Positions 32,970 through 41,874 of a DNA stretch of 64,000 nt are shown here, piece by piece. A program made the translations under genes and the position numbers. The notes beneath the pieces are model-generated. The model worked only from the letters and a program-made list of their open reading frames with translations. It was not told the DNA's origin and made no database searches. The DNA lies in NCBI GenBank assembly GCA_038249195.1, contig JBBRWM010000003.1, positions 269,965 to 333,964 of the forward strand, in the 5' to 3' direction. This DNA is from JAOUEA01 sp038249195 (GTDB lineage: Bacteria > Actinomycetota > UBA4738 > HRBIN12). How positions within the stretch are numbered: the stretch's first letter is position 1; every line of letters starts with the position of its first letter.

Positions 32970-33511
32970 GCGTTCCGCGCCCTCCATTCGGGTTCGAGGA
33001 TCGCGTGCACGACGAGATCGTGGTACCCGTCGTGGACGCGCTCCGCCCCCCGCAGGATGCCCTCCTCGCGCATGCCGAGTCGGCCGGCCACGGCCCGGCT
33101 GCGGGCGTTGCTCACGGCGGCGAGGAGGCTCACGCGGTGCAGACCCCGCTCGTCGAATGAGAACGCGAGGAAGCGTTCGGCGGCCCGCGTGACGCTGCCA
33201 CGCCCCTCGTGGTCGGCTGCGATCCAGAACCCGATCTCGCCCGCGTTCGCGAGGGCGTCCACCCTGAGGCCCATCGTGCCCACGATCGTTCCGTCCACCA
33301 GCAGGCCGTTGGCGTCCGCGTCGGTCGAGGACCGACGCGACCCTTCGATGAACGCCCTGGTGTCGGCGGGACCTCGGGTAGTGGGCTCCCACGGCATCCA
33401 GGGTCTGAGGCGATCTCGATTGGAATCGACGAGCGCAAAGACCGTCTCGGCGTCCTGCGGCGTGAGCGAGCGGATGCGCAGGTGCTCGTCGATTCGCCAG
33501 TCGATCTCCAC
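32966..33511 (-). CDS. GNAT acetyltransferase, RimJ/RimL type
   Basis: This 181-residue protein has the RimJ/RimL pattern: LRIRSLTPQDAETVFALVDSN at the start, GEIGFWIAADHEGRGSVTRAAERFLAF for the acetyl-CoA pyrophosphate loop, then LHRVSLLAAVSNARSRAVAGRLGMREEGILR. It would acetylate an N-terminal amine or a small molecule. It lies 9 bases downstream of the acyl-CoA ligase gene on the same strand, so both may be co-transcribed. The substrate is unknown. Confidence 0.88.
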   Translation of the reverse strand: MEIDWRIDEHLRIRSLTPQDAETVFALVDSNRDRLRPWMPWEPTTRGPADTRAFIEGSRRSSTDADANGLLVDGTIVGTMGLRVDALANAGEIGFWIAADHEGRGSVTRAAERFLAFSFDERGLHRVSLLAAVSNARSRAVAGRLGMREEGILRGAERVHDGYHDLVVHAILEPEWRARNA

Positions 33512-33520
33512 CGACCGAGG

Positions 33521-35257
33521 CTACCCGGGCGCCGCCGCCTGCGCCTTCTTGCGCTCCTCGTCTTGCAGGGCCCGTCGCAGCACCTTGCCGATGAGCGTCT
33601 CCGGCAACGAGGTGCGGAACTCGATATCCTTGGGCACGCGATAGCCCGTCAGGCCCTGCTCGGGATCGCGGCACCAGGACGTGATCTCCTGGGCAGTGGC
33701 GTTCGCGTCCTCCTTCAGCACGATGAAGGCCTTGATGCGCTCACCGGTCGTGTCGTCGGGCACGCCTACCACCGCGCACTTCGCCACCTTCGGATGTTGG
33801 TACAGCACCGCCTCGATCTCGGTGGGATACACGTTGAACCCCGAGACGATGACCATGTCCTTGATCCGGTCCACGACCCGGAAATAGCCGTCCGGGTCCA
33901 TGACGGCGACATCCCCCGTGTGGAACCAGCCGTTGCGGATCACCAGGGCGGTTTCCTCCGGCTTGTTCCAGTACCCGAGCATCACCTGGGGACCCCTGAC
34001 GCACAGCTCGCCGCGTTCGCCCTGGGGCACGGTGCGATCGGGGTCGTCCAGGTCGATCAGGCGGACGTCGGTGTCGGGCAGCGGCATCCCGATCGATCCC
34101 TCGCGACGCTCCCCGGTGAGCGGGTTCGCGTGCGTCACGGGCGAGCACTCCGTCAGCCCGTAGCCCTCCACGACCTTCGCGCCGCCCGTGATCCGCTCGA
34201 ATTCCTGGGCCACGGCCATGGGCAACGGGGCCGCCCCGGAGACGCAGGCCTTGAGCGCGCCCAGGTCGTACTTGGGCGTGTCGGGGTTCTGATTCAGGGC
34301 GATGTACATCCGGGGCACACCCGGGAACAACGTCGGCTTCTCCTTCGCGATGGCCTTGAGCACGAGGTCGATGTCGAAGCGGGGAACGAGCACCAGCTTT
34401 GCCGCCTTGGTGATACAGAAGTTCATGGCCAGCGTCCCGAACGAATGGAAGAACGGCAGGGATGCGAGCACGCCGTCTTCACCACGGCGCACCACGTTCA
34501 ACCAGGCCGCCGCCTGCCGCGCGTTCGCCACGAGGTTGCGGTGGCTGAGCATGGCGCCCTTGGACAGACCCGTCGTCCCGCCCGTGTATACCAACGCCGA
34601 GATCTCGCGGGCGGGATCGTCCACGGCGGCGGGCGGAGGCGCCGGCCCGGCGGCCTTCATCAGGTCGTGCCACCACCGCACGCGGTCCCCGGTGGGGACG
34701 AAGGGCAACGGCGTCCCGTGGGCCTTGGCGTCCTTCCTGAACTTCAGGGGTGCCAGGGGGCGTAGGTACCAGGGCATGTAGTGGTTCAGGCGGGTGGCGA
34801 TGACTTCCTGCACCCCCGCCGCGTCGCGGATGGCACCGAAGCGCGCGTACACCTGATCCAGGACCACCATCACGCGAGCGCCGGAGTCCGCCACCTGGTG
34901 AGCCAACTCGCGCTCCGTGTACAGCGGGTTGTTCCCGACCGCCACCGCCCCCAGGCGCTGGCACGCGAACCACGCGATCACGTACTCGGGGCAGTTCGGC
35001 AGCAGGAGCCCCACCCGGTCGCCCTTGACCACGCCCAGCCCCGCGAGGACCGCGCTGAAGCGCTCCACCTCCTTCATCAGGGCCGCGTAGGACAGATGAC
35101 GGCCGAAGAAGGCGAGGGCGGGTCGCTCGGCGAACTCGGCGGCCGCCTGTTCCAGCAGGGCGAACACGGACTCCTCCGGGTAGGGCTCCAAGGAGAGCGG
35201 GACGCCCTTTGGGTACTTGGCGTGCCAGGGCCGCGATCCGGTCATGGCCCGCATCAT
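33521..35257 (-). CDS. Long-chain acyl-CoA synthetase (AMP-binding)
   Basis: This enzyme of about 578 residues activates fatty acids with ATP and CoA. It has the adenylation motif LVYTGGTTGLSKGAMLSH, the motif GYGLTECSPV and the C-terminal GWFHTGDVAVMDPDGYFRVVDRIKD. The C-terminal Lys region PKDIEFRTSLPETLIGKVLRR carries the catalytic Lys. The conserved WHAKYPKGVP opening follows the start. ATGs at 35257 and 35245 are both possible. It fits with isocitrate lyase upstream for growth on fatty acids. Substrate chain length is inferred. Confidence 0.9.
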   Translation of the reverse strand: MMRAMTGSRPWHAKYPKGVPLSLEPYPEESVFALLEQAAAEFAERPALAFFGRHLSYAALMKEVERFSAVLAGLGVVKGDRVGLLLPNCPEYVIAWFACQRLGAVAVGNNPLYTERELAHQVADSGARVMVVLDQVYARFGAIRDAAGVQEVIATRLNHYMPWYLRPLAPLKFRKDAKAHGTPLPFVPTGDRVRWWHDLMKAAGPAPPPAAVDDPAREISALVYTGGTTGLSKGAMLSHRNLVANARQAAAWLNVVRRGEDGVLASLPFFHSFGTLAMNFCITKAAKLVLVPRFDIDLVLKAIAKEKPTLFPGVPRMYIALNQNPDTPKYDLGALKACVSGAAPLPMAVAQEFERITGGAKVVEGYGLTECSPVTHANPLTGERREGSIGMPLPDTDVRLIDLDDPDRTVPQGERGELCVRGPQVMLGYWNKPEETALVIRNGWFHTGDVAVMDPDGYFRVVDRIKDMVIVSGFNVYPTEIEAVLYQHPKVAKCAVVGVPDDTTGERIKAFIVLKEDANATAQEITSWCRDPEQGLTGYRVPKDIEFRTSLPETLIGKVLRRALQDEERKKAQAAAPG

Positions 35258-35342
35258 GTCAGCGGGGTGCTGTCCGCTCAACCAGCCGCTGAGGATCGCC
35301 CGCGGTGCGTACCATGCGAGGGGACATGAAGCGGGGGACCAG

Positions 35343-37118
35343 TTGGACGCTGCGATCGCGCGAACCGAGCAACGCCAGGGCCTGTTCGGCCGCGGCATGC
35401 GGCTGGTCTGGGCCTACGTCAAGCTGCACCCGCGTCCGTTCGCGGCCTCCGTGGCCGGGGCGGCGTTGTTCGCGGTCTCCTCGCTCCTGCTGACCGTCGC
35501 CCTCGGCCGCGCCACCGACGACGTCCTGCAACCCGCGTTCTCCGGAGGCGCCGCGCCCCGGGCGATCTGGATCGCGGTCATCTCCATCATGACGTTCGGC
35601 TGCCTGCGTGCGCTCGGCATCATGATCCGCCGCTACTACAGCGGCGTCGCGGGCGAGCGCGTGATGGCGACGCTGCGTTCGCAGATCTCCGATCGCTATC
35701 GCGACCTCGCCCTGCAGTACCACCGCGAAACCCCCACCGGAGAGCTGCTCGCGCACATGGAGGCCGACGTGAAGGCCGCGGTGGACGTGTTCTGGCCGGT
35801 GCCGTTCGCGATCGGCGTGATCTTGTTGGTGGCGCTCGCGCTCGTATCCATGTTCCGCACGGACGTCTGGCTCGCGTTGATCGGGGTGCTTCTCTTCCCG
35901 ACGCTGGCGCTGATGAACCGCAGCTTCGCCAAGCGCATGGAGGTACCGGCCCGGCGAGCCCAGGAGAAGATCGGCGACGTGTCGGCGGTCGCGCACGAAT
36001 CGATCGACGGGGCGCTGGTGGTGAAGACGCTCGGACGCGAGGCCGCCGAGACCGACCGCCTGCGGACCCAAGCGCGAGGCCTTCGGGACGAGCGCGTGAA
36101 GGGTGGCTACGTCCGGGCCACGTTTGAGGCGGGACTCGACGCGCTGCCCGCGCTCGCCACGACCCTGCTGCTGGCGGTGGGCGCTACCCGCGTTAACTCG
36201 GGTGCCGTAACGCTCGGCGAGCTGATCGGGTTCATCGCGCTGTTCGGCCTGTTGTCGTGGCCTATGCGCTTCATCGGCTGGATCTTGGCCGAGCTCCCGC
36301 GCGCCGTCGTCAGCTGGGACCGGCTAGAGGAGGTCTTCGCGGAGCGGATCACCGTGGCGCCGCCCGCGAACCCGCGACCCCTCCCCGCGGGCGGCCTCGG
36401 GGTGCAGGCCCGGGAGCTGCGCCTGCTCTATGACGGCCAGCCCATCTTGAACGGCGTCTCCTTCGACGTGGAGGCCGGCGAATCGGTCGCGATCGTCGGA
36501 CCGACCGGCGTGGGCAAGAGCACGCTCGCCCACCTGCTCGTACGGCTCGCCGACCCGGATTCGGGCTCGGTGGCCATCGGCGGCGTCGATCTGCGGGAGG
36601 TGGATCTCGCGTCGCTGCGCGAGGCCACCGCCATCGTGTTCCAAGAGAGCTTCCTCTTCGCCACCACGGTCGAGGACAACATCTCGCTCGACTCCGGCGC
36701 CGATCCGCAGGTCGTGAGCGAGGCCGCCCGCATCGCCTCGGCGGCCCGATTCATCGACGCGCTCCCCAACGGCTACGCCACGGTCATCGGCGAACGCGGC
36801 TACACGCTCTCGGGCGGGGAGCGCCAGCGCGTCGCGCTCGCCCGTGCGGTTGTGCGCAGGCCGCGCGTCCTGATCCTCGACGACGCCACGTCCGCCGTGG
36901 ACCCCTCGATCGAGGCCGCGGTCCTCGGGGCCCTGCGCGCGCAGACTGCCACGACCCTCATCGTGGTGGCCTATCGCCTCTCGACCATCCGGCTCGCCGA
37001 ACGCGTGATCTACCTGGAGGGCGGGAGGGTCGCGGGCACGGGCACCCACCGGGAATTGCTCGCTACCCAGCCCGGGTACGCCGCCATCATCCGCGCGTAC
37101 GAACGGGCCGACAGATGA
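35343..37118 (+). CDS. ABC exporter half-transporter, degenerate-site subunit
   Basis: This 591-residue protein has six N-terminal membrane helices and a C-terminal ATPase domain. Walker A is GPTGVGKST and the signature LSGGERQR is intact. The Walker B region reads VLILDDATSAVD, so the catalytic Glu is replaced by Asp. The H-loop reads VAYRLST, with Tyr in place of His. These changes mark the non-hydrolysing site of heterodimeric exporters. The TTG at 35343 is the most likely start; ATG 35326 is out of frame. The partner gene overlaps by 4 bases. The cargo is unknown; lipids or drugs are typical. Confidence 0.88.
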   Translation: MDAAIARTEQRQGLFGRGMRLVWAYVKLHPRPFAASVAGAALFAVSSLLLTVALGRATDDVLQPAFSGGAAPRAIWIAVISIMTFGCLRALGIMIRRYYSGVAGERVMATLRSQISDRYRDLALQYHRETPTGELLAHMEADVKAAVDVFWPVPFAIGVILLVALALVSMFRTDVWLALIGVLLFPTLALMNRSFAKRMEVPARRAQEKIGDVSAVAHESIDGALVVKTLGREAAETDRLRTQARGLRDERVKGGYVRATFEAGLDALPALATTLLLAVGATRVNSGAVTLGELIGFIALFGLLSWPMRFIGWILAELPRAVVSWDRLEEVFAERITVAPPANPRPLPAGGLGVQARELRLLYDGQPILNGVSFDVEAGESVAIVGPTGVGKSTLAHLLVRLADPDSGSVAIGGVDLREVDLASLREATAIVFQESFLFATTVEDNISLDSGADPQVVSEAARIASAARFIDALPNGYATVIGERGYTLSGGERQRVALARAVVRRPRVLILDDATSAVDPSIEAAVLGALRAQTATTLIVVAYRLSTIRLAERVIYLEGGRVAGTGTHRELLATQPGYAAIIRAYERADR

Positions 37119-38944
37119 GCGCGGCGCAACCGGATCTCGCCGTCGATGACGACCTTCCCATCCCTCAGGAGCTGAATGGGGCCTGGGCCGTCCTGCGCCG
37201 CGGGGTCAAGGAGAGCCCCGAGCTGCGGCGGGGGCTCGGCTTCACCGTCATCGTCTCCCTCGGTGTGACCGTCACCTCGCTCGTCACGCCGATCCTGATC
37301 CAGAAGGTCTTCGACCACGGGTTCGACCCCTCCTTCCGGCCCACGTACGTGTACTCGCTGTGCGCGGTGGGCCTCGGCCTCGTGATCCTCGCGTTCGTGG
37401 CCGCGCGCGCCGCCGCCCGCCGCCTCGTGCGTGCCGCTGAGGAGGCCCTGATGAACCTCCGGGTACGCACGTTCGGGCACATCCACGAGCTGTCGATCGC
37501 CGAGCAGTCCGACGAGAAGCGGGGGGTGTTCGTCGCCCGCGTCACCGCCGACGTCGACGCGCTGCAACAGTTCATGGAGTGGGGCGGCATCGCCTGGATC
37601 ATCTCGTTCGCCCAGGTGGTGGGGGCCACCATCCTGATGCTGATCTACGCCTGGGAACTCACGCTGGCCGTGATCGCGCTCGTGATCCCGCTGCTGCTCA
37701 TCGTGAGCGCGATGCAGTCCCGGCTGACCCTCGCCTTCAACACGGCCCGCACCCGCGTCGGCGAGATGCTCTCGGAGGTCTCGGAGTCCGTGATGGGCGC
37801 CGCCGTCGTCCGTGCCTACGGGTTGGATGAGCAGACCGATCGACGGGTGAAGCGGGCCATCGACGAGCGGTACCGCGCCGAGGTCGTGACGCATCTGCGG
37901 GCCGCCACGCTCTGGCCCCTGTCCTCGGTGTTCTACGCCGTGGCCCTGTCCGTCGTGATCGTCCTGGGGGCCACGTACGGTCCGCGGTGGGGACTCACGT
38001 TCGGCCGGGTGACCGCGTTCCTGTTCCTGGCCGACGTCTTCCTGCACGTGTTCACGGATCTGCCGGAGGTCTACGCGGAGACGCAGACGGCCATCGCCGG
38101 CTGGCGCAAGGTCCTCGCGGTGCTCGACCTTCCCGTGGAGATCGTGGAGCCCGTCCCCGGCGCGCAGCTCCCCGGCGGCGCGCACTCGGTCGTCGCGGAG
38201 GACGTGCGCTATGCCTATCGAACCGGCCCCGAGGTGCTGCACGGGATCTCCCTGTCCGTTCCCGCCGGCGGCCACGTGGCGATCGTGGGCGAGACGGGGT
38301 GCGGCAAGACCACGTTCGCGAAGCTGATGTCCCGCCTCGCCGATCCCCGGGAGGGCCGGATCTCGGTGGGTGGGGTGGACCTGCGCGACGTCGATCCCGA
38401 CGAGCGGCGCTCGGCCATCCGGATGGTCCCCCAGGACGGCTTCCTGTTCGACGCCAGCGTCCGCGAGAACGTGCGGTTCGGGCGCGTCGGGGCCTCCGAC
38501 CGCGACGTGGAGACGGCCTTCGAGGACCTGGGGCTGGGTGGATGGGTCGCGTCGCTGCCGGCGGGCCTGGACACCGCGGCCGGGGAGCGCGGGGAGGCGC
38601 TCAGCGTGGGAGAACGCCAGCTCGTGGCGCTCGTCCGGGCGCAGATCGGAGACCCAGGCCTCCTCATCCTCGACGAGGCCACCAGTGCGGTCGATCCCGC
38701 CACGGAGCAGCGCATCACGGAGGCGCTCCGCCGCGTCTCTCGGGGGCGGACCACGGTGACGATCGCCCACCGACTCTCCACCGCCGAACAGGCCGACCGC
38801 GTCTTCGTGTTCGACTCGGGCCGGTTGGTGGAGGAGGGCACGCACGAGGAGCTGGTCGCCGTGGGCGGCGTGTACGCGGGCCTGTTCCAGAGCTGGCTCG
38901 GCAACACGCAGGTCGCCCGCAGCATGCACGGCACCGCCCGGTAG
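37115..38944 (+). CDS. ABC exporter half-transporter, catalytic-site subunit
   Basis: This 609-residue partner has six membrane helices and an ATPase domain with Walker A GETGCGKTT, a complete Walker B LILDEATSAVD and H-loop AHRLST. Its signature reads LSVGERQ rather than LSGGERQ. Combined with the first subunit, the canonical site pairs this Walker A/B with the intact signature of the partner, while the other site is degenerate on both sides. This matches LmrCD/TM287-288-type heterodimers. It is translationally coupled to its partner by ATGA, and its stop lies inside the -10 element of the next gene. Confidence 0.9.
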   Translation: MSAAQPDLAVDDDLPIPQELNGAWAVLRRGVKESPELRRGLGFTVIVSLGVTVTSLVTPILIQKVFDHGFDPSFRPTYVYSLCAVGLGLVILAFVAARAAARRLVRAAEEALMNLRVRTFGHIHELSIAEQSDEKRGVFVARVTADVDALQQFMEWGGIAWIISFAQVVGATILMLIYAWELTLAVIALVIPLLLIVSAMQSRLTLAFNTARTRVGEMLSEVSESVMGAAVVRAYGLDEQTDRRVKRAIDERYRAEVVTHLRAATLWPLSSVFYAVALSVVIVLGATYGPRWGLTFGRVTAFLFLADVFLHVFTDLPEVYAETQTAIAGWRKVLAVLDLPVEIVEPVPGAQLPGGAHSVVAEDVRYAYRTGPEVLHGISLSVPAGGHVAIVGETGCGKTTFAKLMSRLADPREGRISVGGVDLRDVDPDERRSAIRMVPQDGFLFDASVRENVRFGRVGASDRDVETAFEDLGLGGWVASLPAGLDTAAGERGEALSVGERQLVALVRAQIGDPGLLILDEATSAVDPATEQRITEALRRVSRGRTTVTIAHRLSTAEQADRVFVFDSGRLVEEGTHEELVAVGGVYAGLFQSWLGNTQVARSMHGTAR

Positions 38945-38955
38945 GCTCCCCCACC

Positions 38956-41244
38956 GTGAGCGACCTCATCGACGGGCTCCGGACCAAGGCCGCCTCGGCG
39001 ATGTTCCCCACCGATGGCGACCTCGGCGTCGGTGGGCTCGCCGCCCCCGTGACGATCGGTCGCGATGCGTGGGGGGTCCCCTATCTCCGGGCCGACTCGC
39101 TGGAGGATCTGTGGTTCGCGCAGGGCTTCGTCACGGCGGGCGAGCGCCTCTTCCAGCTGGATATGATCCTGCGCGCCGCGAACGGCCGGCTCTCGGAGGT
39201 GTTCGCCGACCGAACCCTCCCGCAGGATCGGTTCGCGCGCACGATCGGGTTCCACCGCGCCGGCGCGGCGATGGTCGAGCGATGGGATGACGAGGATCGC
39301 GCCATGCATCGTCGGTTCCGCGAGGGGGTGCAGGAATGGGTCGACCTGATGCCCGCGGCGCCGGTGGAGTACCTCCTCCTCGACCTCGTCCCCGAGATCC
39401 CGCGGGACCCCGGCCCATGGGCCGCGGCGTTCGCCTATCTCGCGTGGGGGCTATCCGGCAACTGGGACCACGAGCTGATGCGAACCTGGATCCGTGAGCG
39501 CGCCGGAGACGACGCCGTGAGGCGCCTCCTGCCGCCACTGCCTCTTGACGCGCCGGGGATCGCCGCCGGAGCCCGGCACGGAGCGATCTTCGATGCCATC
39601 GGGCGCGCCCAGGGTCAGGGCTCGAACGAGTGGGTCGTGGCCGGGTCGCGCACCGTCTCCGGAGCCCCGCTGCTCGCCAACGATCCGCATCTCCTCGCCG
39701 TGCAGCCGGGGGTTTGGCTCGAGCTGCACCTGAGTGCCCCCGGCTACGTGGCCCGGGGCGTGGCGCTCTCGTTCTCACCCGGCGTACTGGTCGGGACCAC
39801 CGAGCACCACGCCTGGGGCGTCACCAACGTGACGGGCGACGTCCAAGATCTCTACGTCGAACGACTGAACGAGGACCGCACCGCGGCCGCGTACAAGGGC
39901 GCGTGGGAGCCTCTCACCGTGCATCGGGAGGAGATCATGATACGCGGCGAGGACCCGCACGTGATGGAGGTTCGCGAGAGCCGCCACGGCCCCCTCCTGG
40001 ATACCTTCACGAGCGGCGTGCTCGATCCCGCGTACGTGCCGATGCCGCCCGAACCCTCGTTCGCCTTGCGCTGGACCGGTCGTGAGGGTCACGGGATCCG
40101 ACCGTCCCTGGTCCTGGACGCCGCGCGGGCCCGTGACTTCTCGTCCTTCCGGGCCGCCGTCGCCGACGTGGCGTGTCCGGGGCAGAACTTCGTATACGCC
40201 GACGTCGACGGGACGATCGGCTACGCGTGCTCGGGCCTATATCCGGTGCGAGACGCCGGCGACGGAACCGTTCCCGTCCCCGGGTGGACGGGAGAGCACG
40301 AGTGGTCCGGGACGATCGCGCCCGACGATCTCCCCTGGGGCGAAGATCCCGAGCGCGGGTTCCTGGTGAGTGCCAACAACCGCATCCACGACGACGCCTA
40401 CCCACACCTGATCGGCGTGGACTTCCACCCGCCGTATCGGGCCCGACGCATCGTGGAACTGCTGGGGGCATCGCGCACCCACGACATCGCCTCCATGGCG
40501 GCCGTCCAGAACGACGTGCGGTCGCTCCCCGCAGCGAGGATCCTCCCGCTGCTCCTGCGACTGGCACCACGCTCCGGTGACGAGCGGATGGTGCTGGAGC
40601 AGCTGCGCGATTGGAACGGCGACATGACGGCGGGCTCGAGCGCTGCCGCCGTGTTCAACGTGTGGTCCCACCAGATCGCCCGTCACGTGCTGGCGCCGCG
40701 CCTGGGCGAGGACCTCTTCGGCCACTACACCGCTTGGCGGGAGGTGTTTCAGTGCGAGGCACTGCCCGCCCTGCTCCAGGACCGCGACTGGATCGACGAC
40801 GACGTGCTCCGTGCGGCCCTCGCCGACGCCGTCGACGAGCTACGGGCGAGGCTCGGCGCGGATCCCGCCGCCTGGCGATGGGGCACGTTGCATCGCCTCC
40901 GCCTCGAGCACCCGCTCGCATCGATCCCCGGGCTCGAGGCGTTGTTCCTCGCGGCGGACGTGGAGCTGGGCGGCGACGAGCAGACGGTCATGCAGGGCGG
41001 GTTCGACGGCCGCGACGGCGGGTACCGGGCGGCCGTGATCCCCTCGTGGCGTGCCATCTATGACCTGGGCGACCTCGACCGTAGCGTGGGCGTGCTCCCC
41101 GCGGGTATCAGCGGCAATCCCGGATCCCCACACTGGAACGATCAGACGGAACTGTGGGCGGCCGGCGCCTATCACCCGCTGCCCGTGTCGGCGGCCGCCG
41201 TCGCATCGGCGACGGTGTCCCACATGCGGCTCCTCCCCCGGTAA
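38956..41244 (+). CDS. Penicillin acylase family N-terminal nucleophile hydrolase
   Basis: This 762-residue Ntn hydrolase is made as a precursor that cleaves itself. The alpha part has RDAWGVPYLRADSLEDLWFAQGF. The new N-terminus is Ser223 in GQGSNEW, which acts as the nucleophile. Oxyanion and binding residues follow in WGVTNVTGDVQDLY and later segments. No signal peptide is visible, unlike many periplasmic members, so it may be cytoplasmic. Substrates could be acyl-homoserine lactones, beta-lactams or acylated peptides. TAGGCT lies 8 bases before the GTG (probable leaderless mRNA). The frame is open far upstream, but the family start is at 38956. Confidence 0.9.
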   Translation: MSDLIDGLRTKAASAMFPTDGDLGVGGLAAPVTIGRDAWGVPYLRADSLEDLWFAQGFVTAGERLFQLDMILRAANGRLSEVFADRTLPQDRFARTIGFHRAGAAMVERWDDEDRAMHRRFREGVQEWVDLMPAAPVEYLLLDLVPEIPRDPGPWAAAFAYLAWGLSGNWDHELMRTWIRERAGDDAVRRLLPPLPLDAPGIAAGARHGAIFDAIGRAQGQGSNEWVVAGSRTVSGAPLLANDPHLLAVQPGVWLELHLSAPGYVARGVALSFSPGVLVGTTEHHAWGVTNVTGDVQDLYVERLNEDRTAAAYKGAWEPLTVHREEIMIRGEDPHVMEVRESRHGPLLDTFTSGVLDPAYVPMPPEPSFALRWTGREGHGIRPSLVLDAARARDFSSFRAAVADVACPGQNFVYADVDGTIGYACSGLYPVRDAGDGTVPVPGWTGEHEWSGTIAPDDLPWGEDPERGFLVSANNRIHDDAYPHLIGVDFHPPYRARRIVELLGASRTHDIASMAAVQNDVRSLPAARILPLLLRLAPRSGDERMVLEQLRDWNGDMTAGSSAAAVFNVWSHQIARHVLAPRLGEDLFGHYTAWREVFQCEALPALLQDRDWIDDDVLRAALADAVDELRARLGADPAAWRWGTLHRLRLEHPLASIPGLEALFLAADVELGGDEQTVMQGGFDGRDGGYRAAVIPSWRAIYDLGDLDRSVGVLPAGISGNPGSPHWNDQTELWAAGAYHPLPVSAAAVASATVSHMRLLPR

Positions 41245-41256
41245 CATCGCTCGGTC

Positions 41257-41505
41257 ATGCCGAAGTCCAAGGGTCGCCAGAAGCGCAGGAGCTCCGGCTA
41301 CAACCTCGCGCCGGCACGCAAGAAGCGGCACAAGGGGAGTCCCCGCTGGTACGGTCCCGCGATCCTGGCGGTCATGGGCGTCGGGGTGTTCGTGATCGTG
41401 GCGAACTACATGGGGATCATGCCCGGCGACACCAAGCCGCTGTGGCTGTTCGCGGGCCTCGGCCTGATCGCGCTCGGCTTCGTCGGCACGATGTTCTGGT
41501 ACTGA
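41257..41505 (+). CDS. crgA: CrgA-like cell division protein
   Basis: This 82-residue protein has a basic N-terminus beginning MPKSKGR and a region with SPRWYGP, then two membrane helices (about 33-52 and 62-81). This is the CrgA pattern. In actinobacteria CrgA bridges FtsZ, FtsQ and PBPs at the septum and is usually next to pknB and the rodA-pbpA genes. Here it is about 23 kb from that cluster, downstream of a penicillin acylase gene. TAACAT (41242-41247) includes the previous stop codon and ends 9 bases before the ATG, so it is probably a leaderless gene. Confidence 0.85.
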   Translation: MPKSKGRQKRRSSGYNLAPARKKRHKGSPRWYGPAILAVMGVGVFVIVANYMGIMPGDTKPLWLFAGLGLIALGFVGTMFWY

Positions 41506-41534
41506 TCGGCCACGCGAATCACATGAGTGTGATC

Positions 41535-41563
41535 TTCCACCGGAGTTATCCACAGCGGTGGAA
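41535..41563. other. Inverted repeat enclosing a consensus DnaA box
   Basis: Perfect 8-base arms TTCCACCG/CGGTGGAA flank a 13-base centre that contains TTATCCACA (41546-41554), an exact DnaA-box consensus. It lies between convergent genes, so it may instead be a two-way terminator. Only this one box was noticed. Confidence 0.45.
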
Positions 41564-41571
41564 ACCCGCGT

Positions 41572-41832
41572 TCAGTCAGACGGATGTTGCACGACCTGCA
41601 TCCGCTCCCCGCAATGGCGCGGGATCTGCAGTTCGCCGAGACGGGCGACCTTGAACTCGGTGCCGCATTCGCCGCACACGAGGAAGACATCGAGGTCATC
41701 CACGTCCTCCACCTCGCGAGGACCCTCGGGCGCGTCCTCCGGCGGCATGAACGATCGCAGCGACGCGATCCCCACCCGCCAGATCCCGTAGGCGAGCAGG
41801 ATCGCGATGAGCACCAGCAGCCAGGTGGGCAT
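41572..41832 (-). CDS. Small membrane-anchored zinc-ribbon protein
   Basis: This 86-residue protein has an N-terminal membrane helix (3-20), an acidic linker (31-48) and a C-terminal mini-domain with C53-GEC56 and H73-C74. This looks like a short zinc ribbon, similar to small regulatory or redox proteins. The helix is followed by SFMPPEDAP, and the tail is polar. It converges on crgA and lies 42 bases downstream of the S9 peptidase stop, on the same strand. The function is unknown. Confidence 0.6.
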   Translation of the reverse strand: MPTWLLVLIAILLAYGIWRVGIASLRSFMPPEDAPEGPREVEDVDDLDVFLVCGECGTEFKVARLGELQIPRHCGERMQVVQHPSD

Positions 41833-41874
41833 CCGGCCACCGTAGCAGCCGACCGCCGGAGCGCCCGAGCACGT

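Noticed and set aside
37987..38955. Open upstream extension in frame with penicillin acylase, overlapping the ABC gene
   Set aside because: The extension is Arg/Gly-rich shadow sequence of the ABC exporter. The family start and a leaderless-type promoter support GTG 38956.
41546..41554. Chromosomal replication origin
   Set aside because: Only one DnaA box was noticed, with no dnaA/dnaN genes and no AT-rich unwinding region.
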